Positions 8,372-17,411 of a stretch of DNA of 64,000 nt are shown here, in pieces. Source of the DNA: Photobacterium malacitanum (GTDB lineage: Bacteria > Pseudomonadota > Gammaproteobacteria > Enterobacterales > Vibrionaceae); NCBI RefSeq assembly GCF_900185615.1, contig NZ_FYAK01000004.1, positions 1-64,000 on the forward strand, given 5' to 3'. A program made the translations under genes and the position numbers. Within the stretch, counting starts at the first letter, position 1. Every line of letters starts with the position of its first letter. Below the pieces are notes generated by a model. The model was not told the origin of the DNA. It ran no database searches and saw only the letters and a program-made list of their open reading frames with translations.

Positions 8372-10684
8372 TTAATCCTTTTTACCATGACCGAAATGAC
8401 GAATAAATAAAGCTGATACCATTAATAACCAAGATATCCAGCCAACACTACCTCCTGATTTAGAATTATTAGTAACCAATGATTGTGATTTATGCTCATG
8501 TTTTGAATCGGTTTTATTTGAATCCGGTTGTTGATAACTTGAAATATTAGCAATTCCCCATGACACTAATTTTCCTTTTTCACCCGGGACCCGATCAATA
8601 ATTTTCAATTGCCATAACCCTTTTAATGGTATTCCGACTAATGCTTTCAATTTATTATTATATTTAGCCATTAATAATCGCTTAAATTGCGTTGGCTTAA
8701 TATTCTCATAAACTAATAATGGTATTTCTTGATCACCTGCGGGCGTAATAATACTGATTTTAAGATCAGATATACGTGGATGCTCAATATCCAATGAAAT
8801 AGCAAAGTTATCGCTTAGTAAGTCCTCACTATTAATAGCAAGTGACATATTTTTTTCACCTACAGCAACCACACCTAAATCATTTATAGCCTTTGCATCG
8901 ACTAAAAGAGAATTAACATCCTTTACTGGTAAAGAAAGTATTGGTTTACACATAACAAAAGGTAACTGTGTATTCTGTTGCTGTACTTTCTGAGAATCTC
9001 CAATATTAATACTGGTATTAATATCTACCCAAAAACGTTCACCGCAACGTGGAGCTTGTGATAAATTAACATTAACTTTCAATGCTTGATGGTTATTAAA
9101 TTTCTCAAATTCATAACCTTCACTTATTGACGGATTAATATCAATCACAACATTACCTAAAGGCGCATGAGTCATATTATAAGCATCAACTGTTAATGAT
9201 TGATGATTATCGTTCTTCTCCAAAAATTGAGGTGCGTAATAAGCAATACTATTTGATAAAATATTATGCTGTTGAAAATAAAATCTAAATGTCTTGGCAT
9301 AATAAGCATCATGAGGATGTAGAAGATGCGCAGCTTGAATAATACTTTGGGCTGCCTGGGGCATTGTCGCTCCAGCACCTAATGCAGCAATACCTTCCCA
9401 TATAATCTTATCAACTTCTGCATGTGCAATATCTCCCTTCTCAGCCACTGCTGCTTTTAAGGTTGAGAATAAAGGTGTTGACCATAACTGATCGACATTT
9501 GATCCATTGCGAACAACATGGGCTGGATATTCCAAACCGGATATATATTTAGCTTCACTATCATTAACGGTACGTGTTGATACTTTACTAGTATTAATAC
9601 CATCCCACCGAAATACAGTATCAATATCATAATATGGATTATTCCTATAAGTGTAAGAAGCTGCCCAATAATCACCTAACCCTTCACCAATAGCACCAGT
9701 ATCACCTTCTTCCCAATTACTAATTAAACGATAGTTAATCATATGTGCCAGTTCATGCAAAATAACACCAGCATCTTCCGCATCGGCAGACATACCATTA
9801 CCAAAAACAATCAGATTCTGTGCACTATAAGTCGTTGAATTATCTTTATTACCGAAAAAAGCATCTACCCGTACTGGTTGTGAAAAGAGATCAAAACCAA
9901 GACTATTTAAATAACGAATAGATTGATCAATATGATAAAAAGCCATGGTATTTAAAAATGCAGTATCACCCGCTTCATAATCAGCAATATCACGACGATA
10001 AATAAAATCATTTACAGATGTTGTTAATCCTTGCTGACTATTTATCACATCCGCTTCTTGGATATTATCGCCATCAATATCGAATGCTTTAACATCGACC
10101 ATCTGCACGCGGCTATTCGATAAATAGCGCACGCCATTAATCTCTGTAACCTCAATATTTTCATGCTGTTGATAAACACTTTGGGGCAATACTTGTGTAT
10201 ATTTTAAAGTGGAACTTTTAAGTTGTGTTACAGGATCAGGATCGAATACCTGTACGACAGCATCAACGGTTCGTGCTGCTGTAACATCAGCATGGTCGCC
10301 CATCATATCAAGTTGTACTTGGCGCTGATCAAGTTTTGCATTAGTACATTGATCTGCTGACTTTAAGTGTGTAAACAACTGAATGACTTGATGTGTTTTT
10401 TTATCCACATCCACGACCACAGTACTATGGCATGCTTTACCATTAACAATATCTTGATAAAATCGATATTGTTTTGCCGCTAAACTCTCAGTTTCTTTAT
10501 CAAACACGAGTCCAGTCAGTGGTTCACCAGCTAATAATGGATATTGAGATTCGACCCACAGACGAGCATCATCTTCTGATGATATTACTGCTGGTTGAGA
10601 TGGGAAATAAAGTTCACTTGCGATTACAAAACTGGGAGTAAATAATAATGATGGTATTATCATCGCAAAAATATTTTTTTTCAT
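8372..10684 (-). CDS. Secreted zinc metalloprotease with P-domain and GlyGly-CTERM tail
   Basis: A 770-residue exported peptidase. It has a signal peptide (1-22) and a propeptide-like region. The gluzincin site HELAH is at 310-314, with a likely third zinc ligand in GEGLGDY (333-339), similar to M36/M4 enzymes. A proprotein-convertase P-type domain lies at about 620-720. The tail has GGS, a hydrophobic helix and basic residues, the pattern of GlyGly-CTERM sorting, which is read by rhombosortase and implies type II secretion and surface anchoring or release. It sits between the TonB receptor and two DUF1566 genes. The exact peptidase family is not certain. Confidence 0.8.
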   Translation of the reverse strand: MKKNIFAMIIPSLLFTPSFVIASELYFPSQPAVISSEDDARLWVESQYPLLAGEPLTGLVFDKETESLAAKQYRFYQDIVNGKACHSTVVVDVDKKTHQVIQLFTHLKSADQCTNAKLDQRQVQLDMMGDHADVTAARTVDAVVQVFDPDPVTQLKSSTLKYTQVLPQSVYQQHENIEVTEINGVRYLSNSRVQMVDVKAFDIDGDNIQEADVINSQQGLTTSVNDFIYRRDIADYEAGDTAFLNTMAFYHIDQSIRYLNSLGFDLFSQPVRVDAFFGNKDNSTTYSAQNLIVFGNGMSADAEDAGVILHELAHMINYRLISNWEEGDTGAIGEGLGDYWAASYTYRNNPYYDIDTVFRWDGINTSKVSTRTVNDSEAKYISGLEYPAHVVRNGSNVDQLWSTPLFSTLKAAVAEKGDIAHAEVDKIIWEGIAALGAGATMPQAAQSIIQAAHLLHPHDAYYAKTFRFYFQQHNILSNSIAYYAPQFLEKNDNHQSLTVDAYNMTHAPLGNVVIDINPSISEGYEFEKFNNHQALKVNVNLSQAPRCGERFWVDINTSINIGDSQKVQQQNTQLPFVMCKPILSLPVKDVNSLLVDAKAINDLGVVAVGEKNMSLAINSEDLLSDNFAISLDIEHPRISDLKISIITPAGDQEIPLLVYENIKPTQFKRLLMAKYNNKLKALVGIPLKGLWQLKIIDRVPGEKGKLVSWGIANISSYQQPDSNKTDSKHEHKSQSLVTNNSKSGGSVGWISWLLMVSALFIRHFGHGKKD

Positions 10685-10699
10685 AGTAAATCCCTTTAT

Positions 10700-12814
10700 T
10701 TAAAACTTATAACTCATAGATACATTAAAATTACGTCCAGCTTCAGTATTATATCTATTGTTATATTCCGATAGACCAGCAACATCTTGATAACGAATAT
10801 ATTCATGATTCAAAATATTATTGATATTGGCATTAACACTAAGGTTATTAATTGGCTCATAACTAAAACCTAAATCAACCGTTCCCCACCCAGATGTACG
10901 CGAACACGATAAAGGATCGACACTATCTCCACACTGCGGAACTTTATTCATCGCGGCAGCAAAATTCCAACGTACAAAGGCATCAAAATCTTGGCTATAA
11001 TCTAACGTTAAACCGCCTTCCCATGGGGATGACGTTGAAATATAATTACTTTCATCATCCTTCGCCGTGACAACAGAAAAATCAGCAGATGCCGTTAATG
11101 TTTCTGTTAATTCAGCACTTGTGCTTAATTCAAAGCCATATGACGTTACTTTATCAACGTTAATATAACGAACTTCCATACGCCCGTTATCTTCATTGAA
11201 ACGATCGTTATGTGGACTAATAAAGTTATTATATTTACTATAAAATACAGCTGCATTTAGCGTATAAATACCTTGTCTAGCTTTAAACCCTAATTCAAAG
11301 TTATCACTGGTTTCAGCTTCTAAATTATAATTAGGTAAAATATCAAATGGTGGAATACCATCATGTGGTACATAACCATAAACTTTGGCATAATTAGGCG
11401 CGTTAAAACCACGGTTATAGCTAAGATAAGCCTTAAGATCTTGATTAAAATTATAAGCTACAGATAACGAAGGTGATAATGCGTCAGATGTCATGTCATC
11501 TAACGTTGATAAACCATTTAGGCCAACATTAACAAATTGACTTTTATTTTGAGGCTGCATTAACTGATAGTCATAACGCAATCCTGCACCAAATTCCCAA
11601 TCATTCCAGTTAATATCATCGTGGATGTAAAAGCCCATTTCGTAGGTATTAGCATCCGCAAAGGGGTGGCTACGTTCTAAGCTTGAATGACCATTAAAAT
11701 CAACTCGTTTATCCATAATACGCCGATGATTTTTATACGCCGTATCCACACCCCACACAATATTATGTCGCTCTAATTTGCGTTGGAACTGCGTTTTTAA
11801 TCCATATTTTTGCTCATTAAACTCACCACGTTCAGCATAATAATAATGTTCAGTAATATTTCTATTTTTCTTATGCTCATAATAATGTTTTTTACGATCA
11901 CTATTTGTATTAGCGTAATAACCAATTACTTTAGCATCGTCAAACAACATCATTCCAGCATCATTATAAAGATAAGTCAGTTGGTATTTATCTGTTGTCG
12001 TATCATTTTTTTCATTATACTCGTTAGTTAAAAACCCTAGCTGTTCATTACGAATCATACTATCTTGATATCGACTTAACTTGGTTGAAATTTGCTGATG
12101 ATCACCAATATAAAAATCACTACTTAGTGATATATTAAAGCCATCAATATCACGATTATAAATAGCATGATCATAATTATCTGAGCCATTACCCCGCCAT
12201 TGGCTATAACGAAGTAAATGTTCAGAATCACCTATACGTTGAGCAATATTAACTGTACCTTGGTATTTATTACTTTCACCAACATAATTTGTACTTACCT
12301 CAACAGCGGTATCTTTCATTGGCGTTAAATAGTCACTTGCATCTTTAGTCGTAACTATAACCATTCCACCTAATGCACCTGAGCCATACAATGATGAACC
12401 ACCACCTTTTACAACTTCTATCTGTTTAGCTTCGGTTAAATCAAAACTATTACGTCCAACTTTATCGTTAAGATCTGTCGCACCATAGCCATCACCAGTT
12501 TCAACATCATCAGAGATAATTTTAATTCTATTACCTCTAACACCACGAATAGTAATATTTTGTGGTCGTCCGGCACCGCCGCTAACACTTACTCCCGCAA
12601 CATTTTTAAGAGCATCGTATAATTCCGTTGCTCCTTGTTGACGCATATCTTGTTCAGTAACGACTGTAACTGAGCCATTAACTTCATAAGGCGTTTTTTC
12701 AATTTTTTGTGCTGTTACTAACACTTCTGAAAATTCTGTAATATTGTTATTAGTTTCTGCATATACATTTCCACTAAGCGTAGAAATAGCTACAGCAATC
12801 ACTGTCTTCTTCAT
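10700..12814 (-). CDS. TonB-dependent outer-membrane receptor (heme/iron type)
   Basis: A 704-residue receptor with a signal peptide (about 1-19), a TonB box region near EVLVTAQK, a plug domain (TIRGVRGNR, KGGGSSLYGSGALGG) and a 22-strand barrel ending in SMSYKF with terminal Phe. The stretch FNAP then PNYNL around a His resembles the FRAP/NPNL boxes of heme receptors but is not exact, so heme, hemoglobin or another iron source is possible. It lies 37 nt downstream of the prolyl oligopeptidase and upstream of the protease. The Fur-like site at 14912 suggests iron repression. Confidence 0.85.
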   Translation of the reverse strand: MKKTVIAVAISTLSGNVYAETNNNITEFSEVLVTAQKIEKTPYEVNGSVTVVTEQDMRQQGATELYDALKNVAGVSVSGGAGRPQNITIRGVRGNRIKIISDDVETGDGYGATDLNDKVGRNSFDLTEAKQIEVVKGGGSSLYGSGALGGMVIVTTKDASDYLTPMKDTAVEVSTNYVGESNKYQGTVNIAQRIGDSEHLLRYSQWRGNGSDNYDHAIYNRDIDGFNISLSSDFYIGDHQQISTKLSRYQDSMIRNEQLGFLTNEYNEKNDTTTDKYQLTYLYNDAGMMLFDDAKVIGYYANTNSDRKKHYYEHKKNRNITEHYYYAERGEFNEQKYGLKTQFQRKLERHNIVWGVDTAYKNHRRIMDKRVDFNGHSSLERSHPFADANTYEMGFYIHDDINWNDWEFGAGLRYDYQLMQPQNKSQFVNVGLNGLSTLDDMTSDALSPSLSVAYNFNQDLKAYLSYNRGFNAPNYAKVYGYVPHDGIPPFDILPNYNLEAETSDNFELGFKARQGIYTLNAAVFYSKYNNFISPHNDRFNEDNGRMEVRYINVDKVTSYGFELSTSAELTETLTASADFSVVTAKDDESNYISTSSPWEGGLTLDYSQDFDAFVRWNFAAAMNKVPQCGDSVDPLSCSRTSGWGTVDLGFSYEPINNLSVNANINNILNHEYIRYQDVAGLSEYNNRYNTEAGRNFNVSMSYKF

Positions 12815-12851
12815 TATAATATCTTTAATTGTAAGCTATTTTTAAGGGTAA

Positions 12852-14846
12852 TTATTTATTAAGCGACGATTGATTTAATAAAAACATATAATCCATTGCT
12901 TGCTGAGATAAAGCTTTTTTACCATCTGTATTATGGCCAGCTTTTAAATCAGTTAATAATAAATAAGGGTTAGTTACTGTCGAATTTTTTTTAATTTTCG
13001 CAATATACTTTGCAGCCTCCCAAAAAGGTACTCGGCTATCATAAAGCCCACTACGAACTAATATAGGTGGATAAGGTTGTGACTTAATATTATCAAATGG
13101 ACTATAGTCAGCAATAATTTTACGTTGCTGAACGTTATTAGGATTCCCCCATTCTTGGTATTGTTGTGATGTTAGCGGTAATGATGAATCAGACATACTG
13201 GTTAACACATCAACAAAAGGTACTTGTAATACCGCAGCTGTGAATAATTGCGGTTGTTGATTAATAGCTGCTGCCACTAAGGTACCACCAGCACTTGCTC
13301 CTATCGCTAAAATATCACGCTTAGCCTTAAGCTCCTTATTCGCTAATAACGGTATAGGGCTATAATGTTGCATCTTTTTCGCTACTGCAAGGAAGTCGCT
13401 AACGCTATTTTGACGATGAATACCAGAGCCTGCTTTATGCCACTCTTCACCATTAAAACCACCGCCACGTACATGCGCTACAGCATAAATAGCGCCTTTA
13501 TCAGCAAGTGAAATAATTTGCGGCATAAAATATGGTCTCATTGTAACCCCATAAGAACCATAACCATAAAGTATAACAGGTGATAATGGTGAAACTTTAT
13601 CCTTACGAAAGATCAAAGAGACTGGCACGCGAATACTACCATTCATCACTGTAATTTGTTTAGCTGTATAATTATCAGCATCAAAACTCTGATAGGTATC
13701 AGCAGAACTACTAACCAAATTACCTTTATTAATATCAATCGCTTGCCAAGCTGCTGGCTGTTTTAAACCCATAGTACGAATATTAATGACATTACTATTC
13801 GCATCAGTATTATTAGCCAACCACCCCACACTGGCATCAGCAGATAATTTTTTAGAAAACAAAATATTGCCATCATGATCGTAACTATTAAGAAAAATTT
13901 GACCTTGATCTTTAATTTGAAGAATCACATTTTTATTAGATATAAACCAACGCTCTATATCACTTTTAGGATCAATGATTTTCAGCCAATCATCATGTTT
14001 ACCCACACGATAAATTGCAAAAGAACCATCTTGATTTGATTTAATAAACCGCTGGTTTTGAACACTATCAACATAATATTCAACACCAGGCAGCCGTGCT
14101 CTAACTAATACTTTTTGAGTAATATTATCTCTAGGTATTAAGTATTGTTCACTACTACTTTCATCGTTACTTTGAATAACAATATATTTATTATCTGTTG
14201 TTACATAGCTAGAAACTAACCATTTTGGATCGCTTTCATTGAGTAGAACATGTTTTTGGGTTGTTACTAAGTTAATCGATTCAACTTTATATGGTCTATA
14301 TGTTAACTGGCTATTTTTAACTATAATAATATTATTATCATTAGCCCAAATAACATTATCACTATAACCTTGACTACTACGATAGATAACTTTACCACTA
14401 CTAATGTCAAGCACAGTAACAGTATAATTATCATCACCTACAGTATTTTCAGTAATAATAATTTTCTTTAGATCAGGACTAATCGACCAATTACCATGTC
14501 GATAATATTTATAATTTTTAGCGCGCTGATTAAAATCAACTATAACTTTATCAGTATGCTCATCGTCAGTAACTAAGATACCATAACCATTATTAATGAT
14601 TTTATATTTATGACCATTAATATTATTCCATGGCTGTTCAGCTTTATGAGTTGGCATATTTTCCCACTCAGATAACAGCTTTTGTTGTCCGCTAGACAAT
14701 GATGCTAAATATTTTTCAGCCTGTTGATTATTATCTACTAAAAAATCTATTACTCGAGGCTTTGCTCGAGTTTCATCTCTTAGCCAACACTCATCACAAT
14801 CATTATTTACCAACATATGAGCCAAAACTAACGGCGCTAAAAACAT
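12852..14846 (-). CDS. Prolyl oligopeptidase family serine peptidase (S9), exported
   Basis: A peptidase of about 664 residues. An N-terminal beta-propeller follows the motif CWLRDETRAKPRVIDFL. The C-terminal alpha/beta-hydrolase part has the nucleophile in GASAGG, the Asp in GLYDSRVPF and the His in LKAGHNTDG. It normally cuts short proline-containing peptides. A hydrophobic N-terminus suggests export. The start is uncertain: the ATG at 14846 lacks a good ribosome site, and the open frame continues 12 hydrophobic codons further (to 14882) without another ATG, so a non-ATG start is possible. It is first in the locus, 66 nt from the Fur-like site. Confidence 0.85.
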   Translation of the reverse strand: MFLAPLVLAHMLVNNDCDECWLRDETRAKPRVIDFLVDNNQQAEKYLASLSSGQQKLLSEWENMPTHKAEQPWNNINGHKYKIINNGYGILVTDDEHTDKVIVDFNQRAKNYKYYRHGNWSISPDLKKIIITENTVGDDNYTVTVLDISSGKVIYRSSQGYSDNVIWANDNNIIIVKNSQLTYRPYKVESINLVTTQKHVLLNESDPKWLVSSYVTTDNKYIVIQSNDESSSEQYLIPRDNITQKVLVRARLPGVEYYVDSVQNQRFIKSNQDGSFAIYRVGKHDDWLKIIDPKSDIERWFISNKNVILQIKDQGQIFLNSYDHDGNILFSKKLSADASVGWLANNTDANSNVINIRTMGLKQPAAWQAIDINKGNLVSSSADTYQSFDADNYTAKQITVMNGSIRVPVSLIFRKDKVSPLSPVILYGYGSYGVTMRPYFMPQIISLADKGAIYAVAHVRGGGFNGEEWHKAGSGIHRQNSVSDFLAVAKKMQHYSPIPLLANKELKAKRDILAIGASAGGTLVAAAINQQPQLFTAAVLQVPFVDVLTSMSDSSLPLTSQQYQEWGNPNNVQQRKIIADYSPFDNIKSQPYPPILVRSGLYDSRVPFWEAAKYIAKIKKNSTVTNPYLLLTDLKAGHNTDGKKALSQQAMDYMFLLNQSSLNK

Positions 14847-14911
14847 AAGACCAATACTTAAAAGAAATATAAAAAAGTGCAGCTATACTAACAACAAAAA
14901 AGCACACCATC

Positions 14912-14930
14912 AATAATGATTCTCATTTAG
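14912..14930. promoter_or_regulatory. Putative Fur box
   Basis: AATAATGATTCTCATTTAG matches 13 of 19 positions of the Fur consensus, including the full ATAATGAT half and the TCATT of the other half. It lies 66 nt upstream of the first gene of the peptidase/TonB receptor/protease locus, where a promoter would be expected. Its presence is seen; iron control is inferred. Confidence 0.6.
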
Positions 14931-14973
14931 ATTTATATCAGTCTATTTTTTACCCAAACACCAACTCTTACTT

Positions 14974-15008
14974 ATAAAAAAAGCGATAACCATCAGGCTA
15001 TCGCTTTT
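14974..15008 (-). terminator. Terminator of the acetylpolyamine amidohydrolase gene
   Basis: AAAAGCGATA and TATCGCTTTT flank a short loop. On the minus strand the hairpin is followed by seven T. It is 38 nt after the stop codon. Confidence 0.8.
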
Positions 15009-15045
15009 AATTTCACATATATTTTAAATTATATAGTATAGATAA

Positions 15046-16089
15046 TTACACTAACGCTTTATTAAAACCATCAAGCACTGCTACCGTATTATGACCTAAG
15101 TCATCAACCGCATAGCCACCTTCAAATACAAATAATGTTGGAATATTTAATAAACCAATCATCCAGCCGATCTTTGTATAATCATTACGTAGCAACTTAA
15201 AATAACTGATCGGATCGTTTGCAAAAGTATCCATACCTAATGAAATAATTAATGCTTCTGGCTGATATTCTGCAATACGAGCCAATGCGGTTACTAAAGC
15301 AGGCTCATACACTGACCAATCGGTTGTATTAAGCGGTAACGGCAAATTGAGATTAAAACCAATGCCTTCACCTTCACCCTCTTCATCAGCAAAGCCAAGA
15401 TAATGGGGATAATCGTAATCTGGATCACCATGAATCGATGCAAATAATACATCGCTACGATCATAGAAAATACTCTGAGTACCATTACCGTGGTGATAAT
15501 CAATATCTAATACTGCTACGCGCTTTGCCCCTTGGCGAATAAAGCTTTCCGCTGCAATTGCGGCATTATTTGCATAGCAATAGCCACCCATTAAATCGGA
15601 TGCCGCGTGGTGACCAGGTGGGCGACACAATGCAAACGCAGCGTGCTCACCTTGTTTAATTAAATCGACTCCTGTTAATGCGCATTCTGTCGCAGCGACA
15701 ATCGCTTTCCAAGAGCCAGCTGTAATCGCAGCAGTCATATCGAAACTGTAGTAGCCTAAACGACCTTCGATATCTTTGGGAATACGATTACGCAAGTGGC
15801 GTGCTGGTGCAAAACAATATGGTGAGGCATCATGCATATCACCAAAAGCTTCAACCCATTGATCCCAACAACTTGCGAGAAAATCAACGTAATCATCCGT
15901 ATGTACCCAACGCATCGGTGCATCACCGTAGCTATTAGGCTCCACCATCGTAAAACCACCATGACTATTGAGTGCATTAAGCACCATGTCAGCACGCTCT
16001 GGCTTTTCAAAACATGGCGTTGCTTCACCATTTAAAAATTCAAAACGTACATGATGTAAACGTTGTTTTTCCGTGTAGATAACTTTCAT
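15046..16089 (-). CDS. aphA: Acetylpolyamine amidohydrolase (histone deacetylase-like)
   Basis: A 347-residue zinc hydrolase of the arginase/deacetylase superfamily, expected to remove acetyl groups from acetylated putrescine, cadaverine or spermidine. Seen motifs are RPPGHHAA (active-site His pair), LDIDYHHGNGTQ (zinc-binding Asp/His) and the GDPDYDYPHYLG loop with DEEGEGEG typical of the bacterial acetylpolyamine group. The ATG at 16089 overlaps the stop of the PotD-like gene by one base (TAATG), so translation is coupled. The pairing supports a polyamine substrate. Confidence 0.85.
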   Translation of the reverse strand: MKVIYTEKQRLHHVRFEFLNGEATPCFEKPERADMVLNALNSHGGFTMVEPNSYGDAPMRWVHTDDYVDFLASCWDQWVEAFGDMHDASPYCFAPARHLRNRIPKDIEGRLGYYSFDMTAAITAGSWKAIVAATECALTGVDLIKQGEHAAFALCRPPGHHAASDLMGGYCYANNAAIAAESFIRQGAKRVAVLDIDYHHGNGTQSIFYDRSDVLFASIHGDPDYDYPHYLGFADEEGEGEGIGFNLNLPLPLNTTDWSVYEPALVTALARIAEYQPEALIISLGMDTFANDPISYFKLLRNDYTKIGWMIGLLNIPTLFVFEGGYAVDDLGHNTVAVLDGFNKALV

Positions 16090-17120
16090 TATTTCTTCAA
16101 CTCCATCCAATAGCGCTGATAAATGGCTGTTGCTTCACCAACATCGGCCAAAAATTGACCTTGTTGCTTAATCGCTTTGGTTGGAAAAATAATATCACTA
16201 TTACGAATATTGTCAGGAAGATTATTTAATGCCGCTAAATTAGGCGTTGCATAACCAATTTCAGTGACTATTTTGGCTTGATTTTCTGGTTTTAATAAGA
16301 AATTAATAAATTGATATGCAGCATCTTGTTGCTTACTCGCAGCAGGAATAACCATATTATCCATCCAGAAGATAGTGCCTTCTTGTGGATAAGCAAATTT
16401 CAGTGCTGGATTTTCATTTGCTGCACGCACAGCGGTACCATTCCATTGCATACCAACAGATACTTCACCGGCAATGTAGGGAATATGCGGTGCATCTGAA
16501 TTAAACAATGCCACATTTGGCATCAAGCTTTTCAAGGTGTTATAAGCTTGCTTAATTTCAGCTTCATTACGACTATTTACACTATGGCCATTCATGATCA
16601 GTGCCATACCAAACACATCACGCGGATCGTCAGTTAATAATACACTGCCTTTAAACTCAGGCTTCCATAAATCTTTCCACTGCGTGACTTGCTTACCATC
16701 AACCACATCACTGTCATATCCTAAAGCAGTGCTACCCCACAAATAAGGAATCGAGTATTGGTTATTAGGATCAAAAGGCTGATTTAAAATCGTGCTATCT
16801 AACTGAGAAAATGCAGTAATTTTGCTATGATCCAGTTTAGCTAATAAGCCTTCATCAGCCATTTTAGAAACATAGTAAGTTGATGGAAATACTAAATCGT
16901 ACCCTTTACCGTCGATCATTTTGATCTTGGTATACATCGTTTCATTACTTTCAAACGTTGAGTAGTTGACCTTGATATCCGTTTCTTTGGTAAATTGTGT
17001 CAATAATTCTGCAGGCAGATATTCTGACCAATTATAAATATTTAACGTGGTATCAGCGAGAGCCGGTTGAGCAACAAAAGAACTAAGTAGAAGCGATGCG
17101 AGTAGATTTTTTTTTAACAT
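16089..17120 (-). CDS. PotD/PotF-like polyamine-binding periplasmic protein
   Basis: A 343-residue solute-binding protein of the spermidine/putrescine ABC family. A signal peptide ends at ALADTT. The mature part begins LNIYNWSEYLP, the PotD/PotF signature, and contains FESNETMYTK and LVFPSTYYVSKM. The start at 17120 is preceded by AGGTGA. No potABC genes are present here, so it must use a transporter encoded elsewhere or act in sensing. The downstream deacetylase suggests an acetylated polyamine ligand. Confidence 0.85.
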   Translation of the reverse strand: MLKKNLLASLLLSSFVAQPALADTTLNIYNWSEYLPAELLTQFTKETDIKVNYSTFESNETMYTKIKMIDGKGYDLVFPSTYYVSKMADEGLLAKLDHSKITAFSQLDSTILNQPFDPNNQYSIPYLWGSTALGYDSDVVDGKQVTQWKDLWKPEFKGSVLLTDDPRDVFGMALIMNGHSVNSRNEAEIKQAYNTLKSLMPNVALFNSDAPHIPYIAGEVSVGMQWNGTAVRAANENPALKFAYPQEGTIFWMDNMVIPAASKQQDAAYQFINFLLKPENQAKIVTEIGYATPNLAALNNLPDNIRNSDIIFPTKAIKQQGQFLADVGEATAIYQRYWMELKK

Positions 17121-17349
17121 TTCACCTATTACCAATATTTCAATAAAGCTCGAAATAAGCTTTTAATATTGACAATAGCATAAATAAATTTATGTCAGTT
17201 ATATCCAAATTGTATGTAAATGCTACCGTTATACATATTTACACACATTTGCACTAAAGTGTGATGTTATCATTGTTCCAAATTATATTGTCTTTATCAC
17301 CTGCTATATTGGTTGCTCAAGCTGAATAAATAGCTAAATAACGCATAAT

Positions 17350-17382
17350 AAAAAGGTGCTAATACGACTGTATTTAGCACCT
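17350..17382 (-). terminator. Terminator of kefG-kefB
   Basis: GGTGCTAA and TTAGCACC (17355-17381) form the stem. On the minus strand it runs into TTTTTATTATG. It lies 30 nt after the kefB stop. Confidence 0.8.
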
Positions 17383-17411
17383 CTTGTTTTAATTATACGC
17401 TTAACTAGAAT

